Part shown: one piece after another, positions 33,046-44,421 of the stretch
How positions within the stretch are numbered: the first letter of the stretch is position 1
How the letters are laid out: each line of letters begins with the position of its first letter
DNA from: Caprella mutica
Taxonomy: Eukaryota; Arthropoda; Malacostraca; Amphipoda; Caprellidae
Direction: 5' to 3'
Assembly: GCA_947561585.1 (NCBI GenBank)
Contig: CANNZV010001178.1
Span: forward strand, 1 to 64,000
Length of the DNA stretch: 64,000 nucleotides
Made by a program: the position numbers and the translations under genes
Notes under the pieces: model-generated
The model's database searches: none
Told to the model about the DNA's origin: nothing
Seen by the model: the letters and a program-made list of their open reading frames with translations, nothing else

Positions 33046-35874
33046 TTCTTTCCTTAATTGTATGATTAAAAAGAAAAAATCCTAAAATGTTAGGTGAGGT
33101 ACTCTCTTTGACCTTCAGTTATTGACATAGTGGTGTATAATTTTGAACCCTAAGTGTTAAATTTGAAACTACTTCTTGCAAAAAAGTCTTGACTACTTAA
33201 AACTGTCCAAAACTACAATGCCTGACACAACTGATTTAAACAAGAAAATTTGCTATTCCATCATAAAACCATATATTTTTGATGAAATTTTATAATTATC
33301 ATTATTATTATTTACGATTTTAATATAAAGTTCATTAGAAATAGCTTTTTAAATCAAAATTAAAATAGAGTGTAATGTTACAATACATTTTGCAAAGTAA
33401 AGACTAAATATTGATGGTTTACGATATAATTTCTTATTATAAATCTATTGCACAATCATTACAATATTTCTATGACAATATTTTACCTACTTTTTAAAAT
33501 AATCAATGGTGCAGAAAATAACAGGTATATTTGCAGTCAAAAAATATCCGGACATTCGACCGGAAATTCTTAGCAATATCTGAACTTTTTGTGGCGGTGC
33601 CATAATAAGTCTTACAGCTTTATCACTTCGTAAGTAAATTGCAAAAATCAGAATACCAAGCACGGACTCGACAGAAATGGTAAAAATGGATGAAATGAAT
33701 CTAGTGAGAAAGAAAGGAGAAAATAATATTAGCCGCTATGCAATGTTGATCAATTTCAGACTCATATTTATATATTGTCGAGACTTGACGTAAGTTTGAC
33801 GACAATTTTAAATGCAGTAGAATAAAAAAATTTATTCAAATTTTCTCTATCCGAAATGTTGTATAATAGGAGCAGAAAAATTTGACGAACAAAAATGAAA
33901 ATTTTGAGTATATTATGGTAGATTTGAAGTTATATTAATATTAATTATGAGTGTTGTTTTTATTCAGATAATGCAGAATTTTAGATCATTTGATATTTTC
34001 CATTTACTAATTGATAATTCAAATTCCCATAACTATCGATTATGCAAAGCACCTTCACTATCTCACTTGAAAGCAAATATAGATATATAATTTTAAAACA
34101 AAATTTCTAAACACAAATTCAATAGTAATTTATTTATATTTACAATGAAATTGTCACATATCATATCTACATTATAAATAAAGATGACGAAATATATCAG
34201 AATAGAGTAACTAATTTGTATTTCAAAAATATTGCAGATTTTTTTTTCATTTTAGTCATGTTTTCCAACAATTCAAAAGTTTTCCAACAGTTTTTCATTA
34301 GCACTGTTTCGTATAAAATAGGACCAACTTGTTTTCTTTGAGTTCGTTTTGTTCATCTCACATTTGTGTTTCGGATTGACTTTCAAATATTGACTTATTG
34401 AATTAAAGCTTCAAATTTCGCCTTTTTGGATGACAGTTGGAAAGTTTGTCATCCAAAGTTTAAAACTGCAAAAGTTTCATAAACTTCTCATCCAATTTGG
34501 AAGAAAAATTTTGATCGACAGGATGAGCATTTATAAATCAAAAAACTTCTTGTTATATCAACAAAGAATAACTCTATTCAATTTTCAATCGACATTAAAT
34601 GGTCCTATTACCGATAATCTGATAAGTAGTTTCATATAAACGAATGTAATTATAAATAAGTCTAAAAATATATTGTATGAAATCATGTATATGAACAATT
34701 TCTAAATTGAAAAAATAATACCTTGATTTAACCATCGTCTTTCAAACAGTTTGACAAACAATTTGAGAGTGTGTGGACGCAAACACCAAATTCTGTTTCA
34801 AGATACTGGTTGAGTTTGATAAATAATTTCATACGAAGGTTTTTATGTTTATATAAATTCGAAGGAAGTTATCAATTAAATAAATGAAAAACTTCAAAAC
34901 TGTTAAAGTAGTTTCTTCCGAAAGCATGAAAATAATATTTCCTTCTTATTTAATATTCGAAGATTTTATATTCTTCAAGACTCATAAAATGAATCAGAAT
35001 AATGGGCAACATGAAAATACAAATCACTCTACAGTCTAAACATCTATAGAACTACAAGCTGCCATTAAGATTTACTCATTCCAGTAATTAAAAGAGTCTT
35101 ATTTTATATCACATTTAGTCATACTTACTTATACACAATTTCACCTCAGTTTAACGCATTTAACTGCATTCAATCGCAATAGAACACCAATTATTAAATT
35201 CTATAGATTTAGAAATTAGTTCCCTAAGTGCTGAGATGGTGAAATTCTGAGATGAAAATATTTATCCCCACAGTAAGGAAATCCACACACTAGTGAAATT
35301 TAAAGCAATGTTCAGTTTGTCTCTACGAAAGAAGCGAATAAATAAATAAATAAATCCAAATGATCGGGCTTTCCGCCTTATTTTCTTCACTTAAATACAC
35401 TTTTAAAGCAACAGTTATTTTCAAGAAGGTTTCTTACGCGAATAAACCTGTTTATTTTAGCGGTTTTCGTCCTCTAACTCTTTAGGCTAAATTATACCGA
35501 AAAATAACAGATTATTTTAATCTTATTTTCATTCAATTCCACAGGAATACAGTTGTTAAGGAAATACTAAATATTTTCAAATCTTAAAGGAAACAAAAAC
35601 ATTATATTATTCATTTGATCTACTAGAAATTAATTCAATAAGACACATTGAACAAAGGATATATTTTAATCGAATAAAAGAATTCAAAATTGTTTCATAG
35701 TGCAATTTACAAGTTTAACAAACTAATCCAGACAATAAGAGAGTATAATAAAATATTCTGTCAGACTGTTCCATTTTTCCACCATGGTTGATCTAATAAC
35801 TGAAAATAACAAATTTGAGAGATATATTATTTAGTAGCATTGAATACCTTTTTTTAACTCATGATGTAGACATC
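33046..35874. other. AT-rich spacer
   Basis: No gene seen. A short (AATA)n run at 35335-35357 is the only simple repeat of note. It follows CGAAAGAAGCG and may be the tail of a degraded retroposon. Confidence 0.5.
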
Positions 35875-36120
35875 ATAAATAGGACACAGACCGCATATAA
35901 TAGAGACAACAATAACACAGACCGCATAGGACAGATACCATATAGGACAGAGACCACATAGGACACAGACGATATAGGACACAGACCACATAGGACACAG
36001 ACAGCATAGAATACAGATCACATAGCACAGAGAGCACATAGGACACAGTCCACATGGGACACAGACCGCATAGGACCCAGATCACATAAGACACAGACTG
36101 CATAGGACACAGACCACATA
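35875..36120 (-). repeat. 16-bp minisatellite, about 15 copies
   Basis: The unit is close to GGACACAGACCACATA (plus strand), with a GCATA variant, across 246 bp. Because 16 is not a multiple of 3, the unit is read in all three frames in turn. On the minus strand no unit creates a stop in at least two frames, which gives long but meaningless open frames. Confidence 0.9.
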
Positions 36121-36611
36121 GTTAGTGATAGGTTGAAAAATCTCCTAACATTGTAATCATGGTAAGTCTAACGGATCAGAGCTAGACAACTGGAATCCGC
36201 AATGGAGATTTATTGTCCCAGTGATTTATGTTAGAATTTATAGAACTGATAGTGCAATAAATCTCTAAACATGTTGCAACAATAGATTAGCTTTTCAAAA
36301 TACATAATAGTTTGACTTCACGTGTTCAATTCATCTGTTTCTCAATTTTGAGAACAAATCTCTCAATCAAAAACCAAAAGTGAATGATTTCACGAAATTT
36401 TCAAACAGTAACGTTTGATTATATTTTGCTTTGAGGTCTGGAAAAACTAACATTTTCGTGCGTGATGCGAGAGTTGAATGACTGATAACTATTTACAAAA
36501 GATTTATGTATTTCTTGGATATTTTTGTATAATACATATTATTCTAGCTTACCCTCATTATATTGATGAGGGATATGATAATTTATCCATGCATAAATTT
36601 ATGATTAGATC
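36121..36611. other. AT-rich spacer
   Basis: Nothing recognised. Confidence 0.5.
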
Positions 36612-36768
36612 ATGAAAGTCCATGGGAAACATCGCAGTACTCAGGCACTCACAGCATTCGGAAAGTGGGTGTATACATATATGTCGATAAAAAATATCTA
36701 AAAGTAAGATTGGTTCATATTCTATGATAGCCCACTTTCCGAGTACTGCCAGTCTCCGTGAACTACGA
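36612..36768. mobile_element. Short MITE with CAGTACTCGG ends, copy 1
   Basis: The left side contains GCAGTACTCAGGCACTCACA and GGAAAGTGGGT. The right side, inverted, contains GGCAGTACTCGGAAAGTGGGCT. Related ends occur at 47755-47880 and 51478-51690. No coding capacity. Confidence 0.5.
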
Positions 36769-37652
36769 CGTTCTTCTAAATGGCGATGATAAAAATTAAT
36801 TTTACGAGTTGAAAAGCTTATGAAAATAATTACAAAACCATTTCTATTCTCTTATTGAAAGATTGAATTAAAAGCAATGAATAAAGAGAAGGACCACTCA
36901 TCTTAAAAAAATCCTGCACACATCAATAATTGAAGAAACCTTTAAAAAACAAAAAACATAAAAATATCAATAGAACCAAATATGTTTTATTTACCTGCAT
37001 GGTTTTCTATTTCTTCAGCATAGCAAGGCAAAAACCTCATGAATGATACTAAACTATACCTTGATAATACAGAAAAATAACTGAAATGCAAATTATTTGT
37101 CAGTAAAATAATCATCACCAGACAGAAACAAACTCATACTATTACCTGGCATTATTTGGGGCACTGAATAATCACAATTTATGACTTAAATATGCTTTAG
37201 TTTAAGTTCAATTTAATTTTCCTTTTCTTGTTGGGGGGGGGGGGGGGGGAGTGGAAGTTAGCCTTGTTAAGCTGAGAATTACACAGCAATTAAAGAGATT
37301 CACTAGAACTGCAGAGAAGTAAATCAGAGTAGGTACAAGTACCAACTTTGTAATGACTGCCCGCATCTTCCTGTTAAGTTCCAGGGAAAAAGAAAAAAAT
37401 GTAATTAAGAAACCAGCAAAATTAAAATTGGATTTATTCATTTGCTAATATTCCTTTGGCATATAGTTAGATAACTTTTAAATATATAATTATTAAAAGC
37501 TCTCTATACCCTTACTGTAATAATCAGAAATATTTTGATAAGATTAGTTCGAGTATGAATTGACTTTTTCAATTTTCGTAATAATCTGTAAGCTTCTTTA
37601 TAAAGAGATTTCTTATTAACTAATTTAAGCACCAATTTATTTGAGTTTTTAA
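36769..37652. other. AT-rich spacer with a G17 run
   Basis: Contains a run of 17 G at 37233-37249. The minus-strand frame at 37208-37441 reads through it as a Pro run and is not a credible gene. Confidence 0.5.
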
Positions 37653-37957
37653 GGCTGCTTCACATATGACAGGGATCCGTCAGGGACGTTACCGGTCAGT
37701 AATTTTTCATTACTGAGGGGAGCCGGTACTGTGTGAACGTCACCGGTCAGTAATTTTTCATTACTGAGGGGAGCCGGTACTGTGTGAACGTCACCGGTCA
37801 GTAATTTTTCATTACTGAGGGGAGCCGGTACTGTGTGAATAGGTCCGTTGAAATTAAAGTAACGATACATTTTTCAACTGACACTGAATCAATGAGAGGA
37901 GAGTGACGGAGTGACCTTTTATCCCGGATATGGATCCCCGACATGTGTGAAGAAGCC
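37653..37957. mobile_element. 305-bp TTAA-flanked MITE (piggyBac-like) with internal tandem repeat
   Basis: The end GGCTGCTTCACATATGACAG is inverted at the right as ACATGTGTGAAGAAGCC, with a shared GGATCC inside. TTAA lies on both sides (37649-37652 and 37958-37961), the target signature of piggyBac elements. No coding capacity. Confidence 0.7.
37687..37839 (+). repeat. 51-bp tandem repeat, three copies, inside the TTAA MITE
   Basis: Three nearly identical 51-bp units, each with ACCGGTCAGTAA, a short hairpin (CAGTAATTTTTCATTACTG) and GGGGAGCCGGTACTGTGTGAA. The second and third copies are almost identical. Confidence 0.92.
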
Positions 37958-37961
37958 TTAA

Positions 37962-38848
37962 TTAATTCAGGAATTTTAGCATAATAGTCAATGATGAATA
38001 CATTTAACATTTTGAGAATATTGAATAAATTTAATTACCATTAGACCCTTTACTCTCAAATGTCAGATAGATCCAAAACTTCATTTAGCTACCCTCAATT
38101 CACTACCATGCTAAAAGAAAAATTATTTTAATGAAATTTTTTTCATAATATCCAAAGAAGAAAAACTATTGTAAAATTTCATAAGTCTTGGAAAATAATT
38201 ACTTAATATTACAATAATTTCATTGTTAGGCCTTAGTTTACATATTTCTTATTAACATAATCATAAATATACTATCAAATTATGTGTAGTCAATAGGCTT
38301 TTTCCATCTAATAAATTACTTAAGATGTGAAAACATCAATTTGAAGTATAAATATACCAAGGATTTTATACTGCCTTCTCCTTTTATTTTAAGAGAACTG
38401 AAGTGAGGGAGTAAGTTGAACTCTCCCACAGAATGACAAATGTTGTTCACCATGAAGGTGACACTAATACAAACATTTCAGTTTGGGACAGCCAGGTGTT
38501 TCACGCTTCCTTAAGCCTTGTCACTATAAAGGAGAAAATGAAGTGCATCGCACTAAAACATTTTCTTGTTCATGAAGCGCACGAGTACACATAAGTATTT
38601 CAAAATTTGTAGTATGATGCACTCATGTGTCTTTCTTTTTAGACTACTTGTATACTTATTGAGAAAAGTGTAACAACTGCATGATTCAGTTTTTTCTATG
38701 TTCACATGTATCCTCTTCAACAATTTGTAAGTTTAAAGCTTTAAAAGTATTACAATATTGTTTTTATTGCCTTAAATACAATGTACTCGATTGTCACTAC
38801 GATATTTAGCAAAAATATTCAATAGTTTAAATAGTGTATATAATTTAC
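37962..38848. other. AT-rich spacer
   Basis: Nothing recognised. The small ORFs are not credible. Confidence 0.5.
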
Positions 38849-39078
38849 TTGGCAAAATAAAGGTTATGTTGTTACACGCATAACTCAAAAAGTATTCTAC
38901 CAAGTTGCCTGAAATTTTTTGAGACGGATTGGTCATTGTCCAGGAACCATTTGGTTAGATTTTGGGAGCAATCGGATCAAATGTCAAGGTCATTTTTAAC
39001 TCAGGGATTTATTGAATGATCAAGGTCATTTGCCAGGGACGGCAAAGATATGCGCTATACGAGTGCGCATTCTAGTTG
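38849..39078 (-). repeat. SINE-like dispersed repeat, copy 2
   Basis: Minus-strand relative of 28937-29382. It has the same order of modules (GCGCATA head, AATGACCTTGA, CTCCCAAAATCTAACC, then a TGAGTTA-like segment and ATAACCTT end), but lacks the (AAAT)n run. Confidence 0.6.
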
Positions 39079-39944
39079 ATGAAATATTATATACGTGAAT
39101 CAATATATAACACTAAAATATGTTAATATTTTTTGTGAGAATTTGACATTAAAATATTGTAATATATGACTATTCTTTTCATAATTTCTAAAGTTTATAC
39201 ACATTGGACATAAAACTGAAATGGAAATCAATTCACCTAAGATATCTGCTCCAAAAAATACGATTATTTGCCTAGTTTGGAAACTTGGTAAGATTTCTAT
39301 ATTGCTGCACAGACTCGAAGATGAAATTCTTTATCTGTTTTGGAGAAGAAAGCTATTGATTTTATATTCTCTTTCAAAATATTCATAATTAAATGAACTC
39401 TGACTCTAAGTATTCATATAATGAAACTATTAATAATTATTAATGATAAGTTATTATTACACGTATTCATGCTTACATAAATACTTCTTCTCGGTAAGAT
39501 GTGTACAACTGTGTCCTGTAAGTTGAAACTTAAATTTATAAATTTTATAAATGAAAAATAATAGAATTAAATAGTATATTATTCTGCAAACTAATCTATA
39601 AATTAATTACCATATAAAAATACTTCTATAAATTATATATATCTTTGATAGAAAAAAATCATTATTCCGAAATGAAAGTTTACTATTTCCTGAAGAATTA
39701 CAGTTTAAGATACAATTATTTGTTACAAAATTTTTCTTTATGACTTTAAAATTCAAGTGATAATTTTTCTAAGGAGAATAATTTGTAGGACTTCTACACA
39801 GGAGTTTTTTAGTTATTGAAATGGAACAATATGAAATTAAGTGCATTAACTCTATCTCAAAGATAAGTCATGGTGGGGCCATAGAAGCTTCAGAGTGTAT
39901 CTTTAATACATATTGAGCTTATAGTGCATGAGCTTCCATACTGA
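39079..39944. other. AT-rich spacer
   Basis: Nothing recognised. Confidence 0.5.
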
Positions 39945-40069
39945 GCAGACGTGAGCCGCTCCGCAACTCTTTGTTTACATTTTGGAATTTAACAGTCAAA
40001 CAGACGATTGTGGTGTAAAAGTGTGTAATATCGTGGAGAGTTGCTCGGTGCGGTGAAGGCTGTTCAATA

Positions 40070-40834
40070 ATGCCTAAAAAAACGAATAAAAATGTCTTGC
40101 CTCCTATAAGTGATTCATTGAATGCTACTGGTATATCAGCTGAAGAACTAGAAGGGATGTCTGCTGAAAGTAGAACTATTCTTGAAAGGCTGGATGCTGT
40201 TCGCTTGGATATAATTAATCAGCTTAAATCTAGAGATGAAAGGATTGATAAGTTGGAAAACGAAATCATAATATTAAAGCGTGGTAATCAAGACTTGATG
40301 AGCCGTATTGATGACTTAGAGTCTTTTCAGAGAAGTGACTCGATAGTTCTATCTGGTGGGGCTCTTCCTCCTGCTTCGACAGATGAAAATCCTGTTGAAT
40401 TAGTCAGAGAAATATTTCGGAGCAAATTGAAGATGGAGGTTTCTAGGGACAAGATAGTTAATGCATACAGAATCGGTAACAAGCTTCCTACTCAATCATC
40501 AGATAGAAGGAAGATTATGGTTAAACTGCAAAGTTCACTTTCCAAAGAAGACGTACTTCGCTCCTGTAGGACTGTGAAGCCAGCGCAGCTCTATGCTAGT
40601 GAAAACCTAATTCCTAAAAGAGCTAAGCTTCTTTATGCTCTGAGACAGGCTAAAAAGAGATCTCCGGAGAAGTTACTTTCCTGTTGGTCGCAAGATGGAC
40701 GTATATATGCCTTACTGAAATCTGTTACTCCACAAGGAAAAAACTCGAAAATATTTATCAGTGATAACCGGAAGCTGGAAGAATTTTGTGAGCGGTCACT
40801 GGGGTTTCATCTGACGGAAGTTGTACAAGATTGA
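40070..40834 (+). CDS. LINE ORF1 protein: coiled coil plus RRM-like domain
   Basis: The 254-residue protein follows the plan of L1-type ORF1 proteins. Residues 1-30 are a short polar leader. Residues about 35-86 form a strongly heptad-like coiled coil (for example DKLENEIIILKRGNQDLMSR). Residues about 88-170 form an RRM-like fold (SIVLSGG strand, VREIFRSKL helix, NAYRIG strand, RRKIMVKL strand). A basic C-terminal region (ENLIPKRAKLLYALRQAKKR, 178-197) should contact RNA. Such proteins bind the element's RNA as oligomers and act as nucleic-acid chaperones. There is no CCHC zinc knuckle, unlike Jockey and I elements. The frame closes with TGA at 40832-40834, just where the next open frame begins. 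The start ATG at 40070 is the first in the frame. Confidence 0.85.
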   Translation: MPKKTNKNVLPPISDSLNATGISAEELEGMSAESRTILERLDAVRLDIINQLKSRDERIDKLENEIIILKRGNQDLMSRIDDLESFQRSDSIVLSGGALPPASTDENPVELVREIFRSKLKMEVSRDKIVNAYRIGNKLPTQSSDRRKIMVKLQSSLSKEDVLRSCRTVKPAQLYASENLIPKRAKLLYALRQAKKRSPEKLLSCWSQDGRIYALLKSVTPQGKNSKIFISDNRKLEEFCERSLGFHLTEVVQD

Positions 40835-41253
40835 ACCATTTGCATTTTTTCTCAGTGTTCTGTGCAAGTTACTACTTACTACACCAGCATTTAGTTAATT
40901 ACTTGCTATCCATGTATCGTCAAACTAAGTATTTATCTCCCTATGTTATTACATGTGCTTCGCAATTATATTTTTTTACTATGGTATTCAATGTCATTTC
41001 TTATCAGATACAAATTAAGCTATGTTTCGGATGCTTTATTCTTTACTTTGGTGTTTATGTTGGGGCTTATCTGTCGATATTTCTCAGGTTCTTGTGTGCA
41101 GTCACTAGTGTCTCCTTTCGATATTTGATATACTGCACTAGTGTGATAATATGTGACGTCTGTACAATCACAGGTATATCTAGCGTATATCTGATGTTTT
41201 GTCTGGATCGTTTCTCTCTTAGTCTTTTTCTTCCTAAATCTTTTCTTTCATGA
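40831..41253 (+). other. Open frame bridging LINE ORF1 and ORF2
   Basis: A 140-codon stretch with no stop lies between the two ORFs in the third frame. It overlaps the end of ORF1 by 4 nt and the start of ORF2 by 4 nt (ATGA, 41250-41253). The first in-frame ATG is at 40915, giving about 112 codons. The translation is hydrophobic, with stretches at roughly residues 62-90 and 91-108, as expected of T-rich DNA. It could be a real small membrane protein, part of a translation-coupling device for ORF2, or a chance opening in T-rich spacer. LINEs of this group normally have only two ORFs. Confidence 0.35.
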
Positions 41254-44195
41254 GTGATGATTTCCATGATTTTGACACTGATGATACTTTGTTCAATGAT
41301 TACTACCATTCTATCAATAGTGCCAACCGCTCAAATTATTATTCCATTACAAATTTCAATGATACTTTTGAAAACCTAGAAAATAGCATTATGTTATGTA
41401 ATTATAATATCCGTAGTTTTCACACTAATTTTGATAATTTTGAAGGCTTTTTAGATTCAGTTTTCAATAAGTTTAGTTTAATTGTTTTAACGGAAACTAG
41501 ATTCACCGCTGGTCAGGGGAGAGATATTATTGGTTATGATGGTTTCCATGTTGGCCGTGTGGGCGGGAGAGGGGGTGGAGTTTCTGTGTATTCTGATGTT
41601 ATTTTGCATGCCAGTAATGTACCCCATCTCTCATTTGTTAATGAAAACATAGAGGCGTGTCTAGTAAAACTAAGTACCAATAATCATGAAATTATAATTG
41701 TAGCAGTGTATCGTCCACCCACTGGGCGAGTTGATGAATTTATTAATTGTTTATTGACTATACTCTACGATGATTCGGTTCGTGATTCGGAAATTGTATT
41801 AACAGGAGACCTAAATGTTAATCTTGTTGACTATGAAAATTCTTGTTATGATGTTAGGCATTTTGTGCATACTATGTTTTCTCATAGTTTTCTACCTGTA
41901 ATAACCAGACCAACTAGATTTCCGTCTGGAGACCAGCGTGGATCTCCTTCAATTCTAGACCATATTTGGTATAATAAATGTAATGCCGTTGAATCTGGAA
42001 TTGTAATTTTTGATACTACTGACCATCTTCCTACGTTTTTTGTCCTTAAAGATATCTTGCTATCAAATAGTGACCTAGTGGAAGTCAGATTTCGAGATAA
42101 GTCTGCGGTAAATTTTGGTAGATTTATAGTGGAATGTCGGGAACTGACTTTTGATCTGTCAAGTAGAGATGTGAATGTGAATACTAAACTTTTTATTGAA
42201 TCTGTAGATGAAGTTTATTGTAGATCTTTTCCAATTAAAGTTAAATATTTGTCCAGTAAACGGTTGAACAAACCTTGGTTATCTGATGCACTTCTCTGCT
42301 CTATTAAAAAGAAGTCAGTATATTATAAACTGTTTAGACGTAATTTAATTACTGAAACTTACTATAAACATTATAGAAATACTCTTACCAATAGCATTAG
42401 ACATGCTAAGAAGATGTATTATGTTAATTCGTTTAGTAAATGCAAGGGTGATATAAGGAGTACCTGGAAACTACTGAATGATATGATGCACCGTAAGAAG
42501 AATATAAAAACTGTATCTTCTATCAATATTGATAATACTGAAGTATCTGATCCTAATCGAATTGCTAATCACCTTAACTCCTATTTCGTTAATATAGCTA
42601 ACACAATAAACAGTAATTTACCACCTCCTATAAATAACCCTATTGATAATATTAATGTTAATTTGCCTAATTCTTTTTTTATCTCTCCTGTTACACCAAA
42701 TGAAGTAATCAATATTGTACATGCCCTTAGGAATACAACGTATGGTTTATACAGCATATCAACTAAAATTTTCAAAACTGTAATTCAATATTTATCGATA
42801 CCTCTCTCTTGTATAGTTAATGATTCAATTGAACATGGTATTTTTCCTGATGTTCTGAAACGAGCAAGTGTCACTCCTTTGTTTAAGTCTGGATCGGAAA
42901 ATGAGATTAAAAATTATCGTCCTATATCAGTTTTGCCTCTCCTCAGTAAAGTTTTTGAAAAGTGTATTTATGGTAGATTAGTGACTTATCTTTCTGAGAA
43001 TAATATATTAAATGGCTCTCAGTTTGGCTTTCGTAAGAGCAGGAGTACAACAGATGCCTTAATTAATGCAATTGATCACATCTATGAGCAGCTTAATCAG
43101 AAAAAGCATACTGTTGGCATATCTCTGGACTTTTCTAAAGCTTTCGATACTGTGTCTCATGAAATACTTTTGTGTAAATTATACAAGTATGGAATACGTG
43201 GATTGACGCTTGCTTGGTTCAGGAGCTATCTTAGTGGTAGAACTCAGAGGGTGAGAGTTCGTGGTGTTTTTTCTGAATTTAAAGTTGTGAAGAGTGGTGT
43301 TCCTCAGGGTAGTATCCTCGGACCAATTCTTTTCCTTATTTACATCAATGACCTGCCTAATGTAAGCAATACTGCTGAGTTCACACTTTTTGCCGATGAT
43401 GCAACTCTGACAGTTAGTAATCAAGACTATGATCACATGGTGAATGGGACGAACTCTAATCTATCTTTGGTTCATGAATGGACATTGAATAACCGATTAA
43501 TGCTTAATGCCGATAAGACATCTGCGGTGTTATTCACAAATCGCACCAGAAATATAACAGGCTCTTTGATTAATATAAATAGTACATCACTTTCCTATGT
43601 TGAACATGTGAAGTTTCTGGGTGTACATGTTGATCGGAAGCTTAATTTTTCTTCTCATATTGAATCATTAACTTCTAAGTTAGCAAAAACCTCTGGAATG
43701 TTGTACTTCATTAGTGGTAATACCCCGCAGAGTATCTTGCTAGATCTGTACTATTCTTTAGTGTATCCACATTTAATATATGGAATACTTCTGTGGGGAG
43801 ACACTTCAAATGTTCATTTGGAGCCCTTAAATTTGGTCCACAAGAGGATTGTTAGAATTATTTCCCATTCAGATTATTTAGCTCATACCGCACCTATTTT
43901 CTATAGAACTAAAATTTTATGTATCAAAGATATATATCGATACTTTTTAGGTGTTTACATGTTTAAATTGCAATTATCAAACTCTGTAACTTATCCATCA
44001 CATACTTACGGTACTAGATATTGTAATAATGCAATTCCCTCTTTCCAACGACTTTCTCAGTGTAATAAGAGTCTTTCCCATAATGGTCCTAATGTTTGGA
44101 ATACCATACCACTATCCATCCGAAACTCTTCTACTCTTAATGCATTTAAATCTAAGTATAGGGAATATTTGGTAAACTCTTACTTGTCTGCTTGA
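41250..44195 (+). CDS. LINE ORF2: apurinic endonuclease and reverse transcriptase
   Basis: The 981-residue protein starts at the ATG inside the ATGA overlap. Residues 46-265 form the APE-type endonuclease, with NYNIRSF (51-57), the catalytic Glu in TETRF (E82), YRPP (154-157), GDLNVN (186-191), DHIW (237-240) and the terminal DH in TTDHLP (258-259). The RT spans about 535-800, with ASVTPLFKSG and NYRPISVLPLLSKVFEK, the first catalytic Asp in SLDFSKAFDTV (D627), GVPQGSILGP (683-692) and FADD (714-717). The C-terminal region (about 850-981) has the conserved YGTRY and NGPNVWNTIP words of this group. The protein would nick target DNA and copy the element's RNA from the nick. All key residues are present. 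Confidence 0.93.
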   Translation: MSDDFHDFDTDDTLFNDYYHSINSANRSNYYSITNFNDTFENLENSIMLCNYNIRSFHTNFDNFEGFLDSVFNKFSLIVLTETRFTAGQGRDIIGYDGFHVGRVGGRGGGVSVYSDVILHASNVPHLSFVNENIEACLVKLSTNNHEIIIVAVYRPPTGRVDEFINCLLTILYDDSVRDSEIVLTGDLNVNLVDYENSCYDVRHFVHTMFSHSFLPVITRPTRFPSGDQRGSPSILDHIWYNKCNAVESGIVIFDTTDHLPTFFVLKDILLSNSDLVEVRFRDKSAVNFGRFIVECRELTFDLSSRDVNVNTKLFIESVDEVYCRSFPIKVKYLSSKRLNKPWLSDALLCSIKKKSVYYKLFRRNLITETYYKHYRNTLTNSIRHAKKMYYVNSFSKCKGDIRSTWKLLNDMMHRKKNIKTVSSINIDNTEVSDPNRIANHLNSYFVNIANTINSNLPPPINNPIDNINVNLPNSFFISPVTPNEVINIVHALRNTTYGLYSISTKIFKTVIQYLSIPLSCIVNDSIEHGIFPDVLKRASVTPLFKSGSENEIKNYRPISVLPLLSKVFEKCIYGRLVTYLSENNILNGSQFGFRKSRSTTDALINAIDHIYEQLNQKKHTVGISLDFSKAFDTVSHEILLCKLYKYGIRGLTLAWFRSYLSGRTQRVRVRGVFSEFKVVKSGVPQGSILGPILFLIYINDLPNVSNTAEFTLFADDATLTVSNQDYDHMVNGTNSNLSLVHEWTLNNRLMLNADKTSAVLFTNRTRNITGSLININSTSLSYVEHVKFLGVHVDRKLNFSSHIESLTSKLAKTSGMLYFISGNTPQSILLDLYYSLVYPHLIYGILLWGDTSNVHLEPLNLVHKRIVRIISHSDYLAHTAPIFYRTKILCIKDIYRYFLGVYMFKLQLSNSVTYPSHTYGTRYCNNAIPSFQRLSQCNKSLSHNGPNVWNTIPLSIRNSSTLNAFKSKYREYLVNSYLSA

Positions 44196-44390
44196 TGTAA
44201 TTTTGTAATTTTCCTTGTTTTTATTCAATTTTTTTCAACCAAATTTGTTTAGCATTTCACAAATTTTGTATTTCACTTAATATCTGCCTGAAAAGGATTT
44301 CCTTCGTATAGGCTTGATTAATATGTTTTTTTTTTTGTATTGTGTAAATTATTATTTGTTCCTCTGTACAAGATGTAAACCTATTTTTTC

Positions 44391-44421
44391 AATAAAGATT
44401 ATTATTATTATTATTATTATA
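44391..44421 (+). repeat. LINE polyadenylation-like signal and (ATT)n tail
   Basis: AATAAAGATT is followed by about eight ATT units. It marks the 3' end of the LINE, where target-primed reverse transcription starts. Confidence 0.85.

Larger units (their letters stand above)
39945..44421 (+). mobile_element. LINE (non-LTR retrotransposon), both ORFs open
   Basis: A 5' UTR of about 125 bp, GC-richer than its flank, precedes ORF1 (40070-40834). ORF2 follows at 41250-44195, then a roughly 200-bp 3' UTR with AATAAA at 44391-44396 and an (ATT)n tail to 44421. The apurinic endonuclease domain and RT type place it in the broad CR1/L2/Jockey group; the exact clade is undecided. No target duplication could be identified, so the 5' limit is approximate. 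With no stops or frameshifts, the copy may be full length and young. Confidence 0.88.

Noticed and set aside
35854..36103. Two overlapping cysteine-rich minus-strand ORFs
   Set aside because: Both are phases of the 16-bp array. Being open in two frames at once shows the opening is a property of the unit.
37649..37870. 73-codon minus-strand ORF with three repeats of a 17-residue unit
   Set aside because: It follows the 51-bp tandem repeat inside a MITE, and 51 is a multiple of 3.
42581..43436. Minus-strand ORFs inside the LINE
   Set aside because: Antisense shadows of ORF2.
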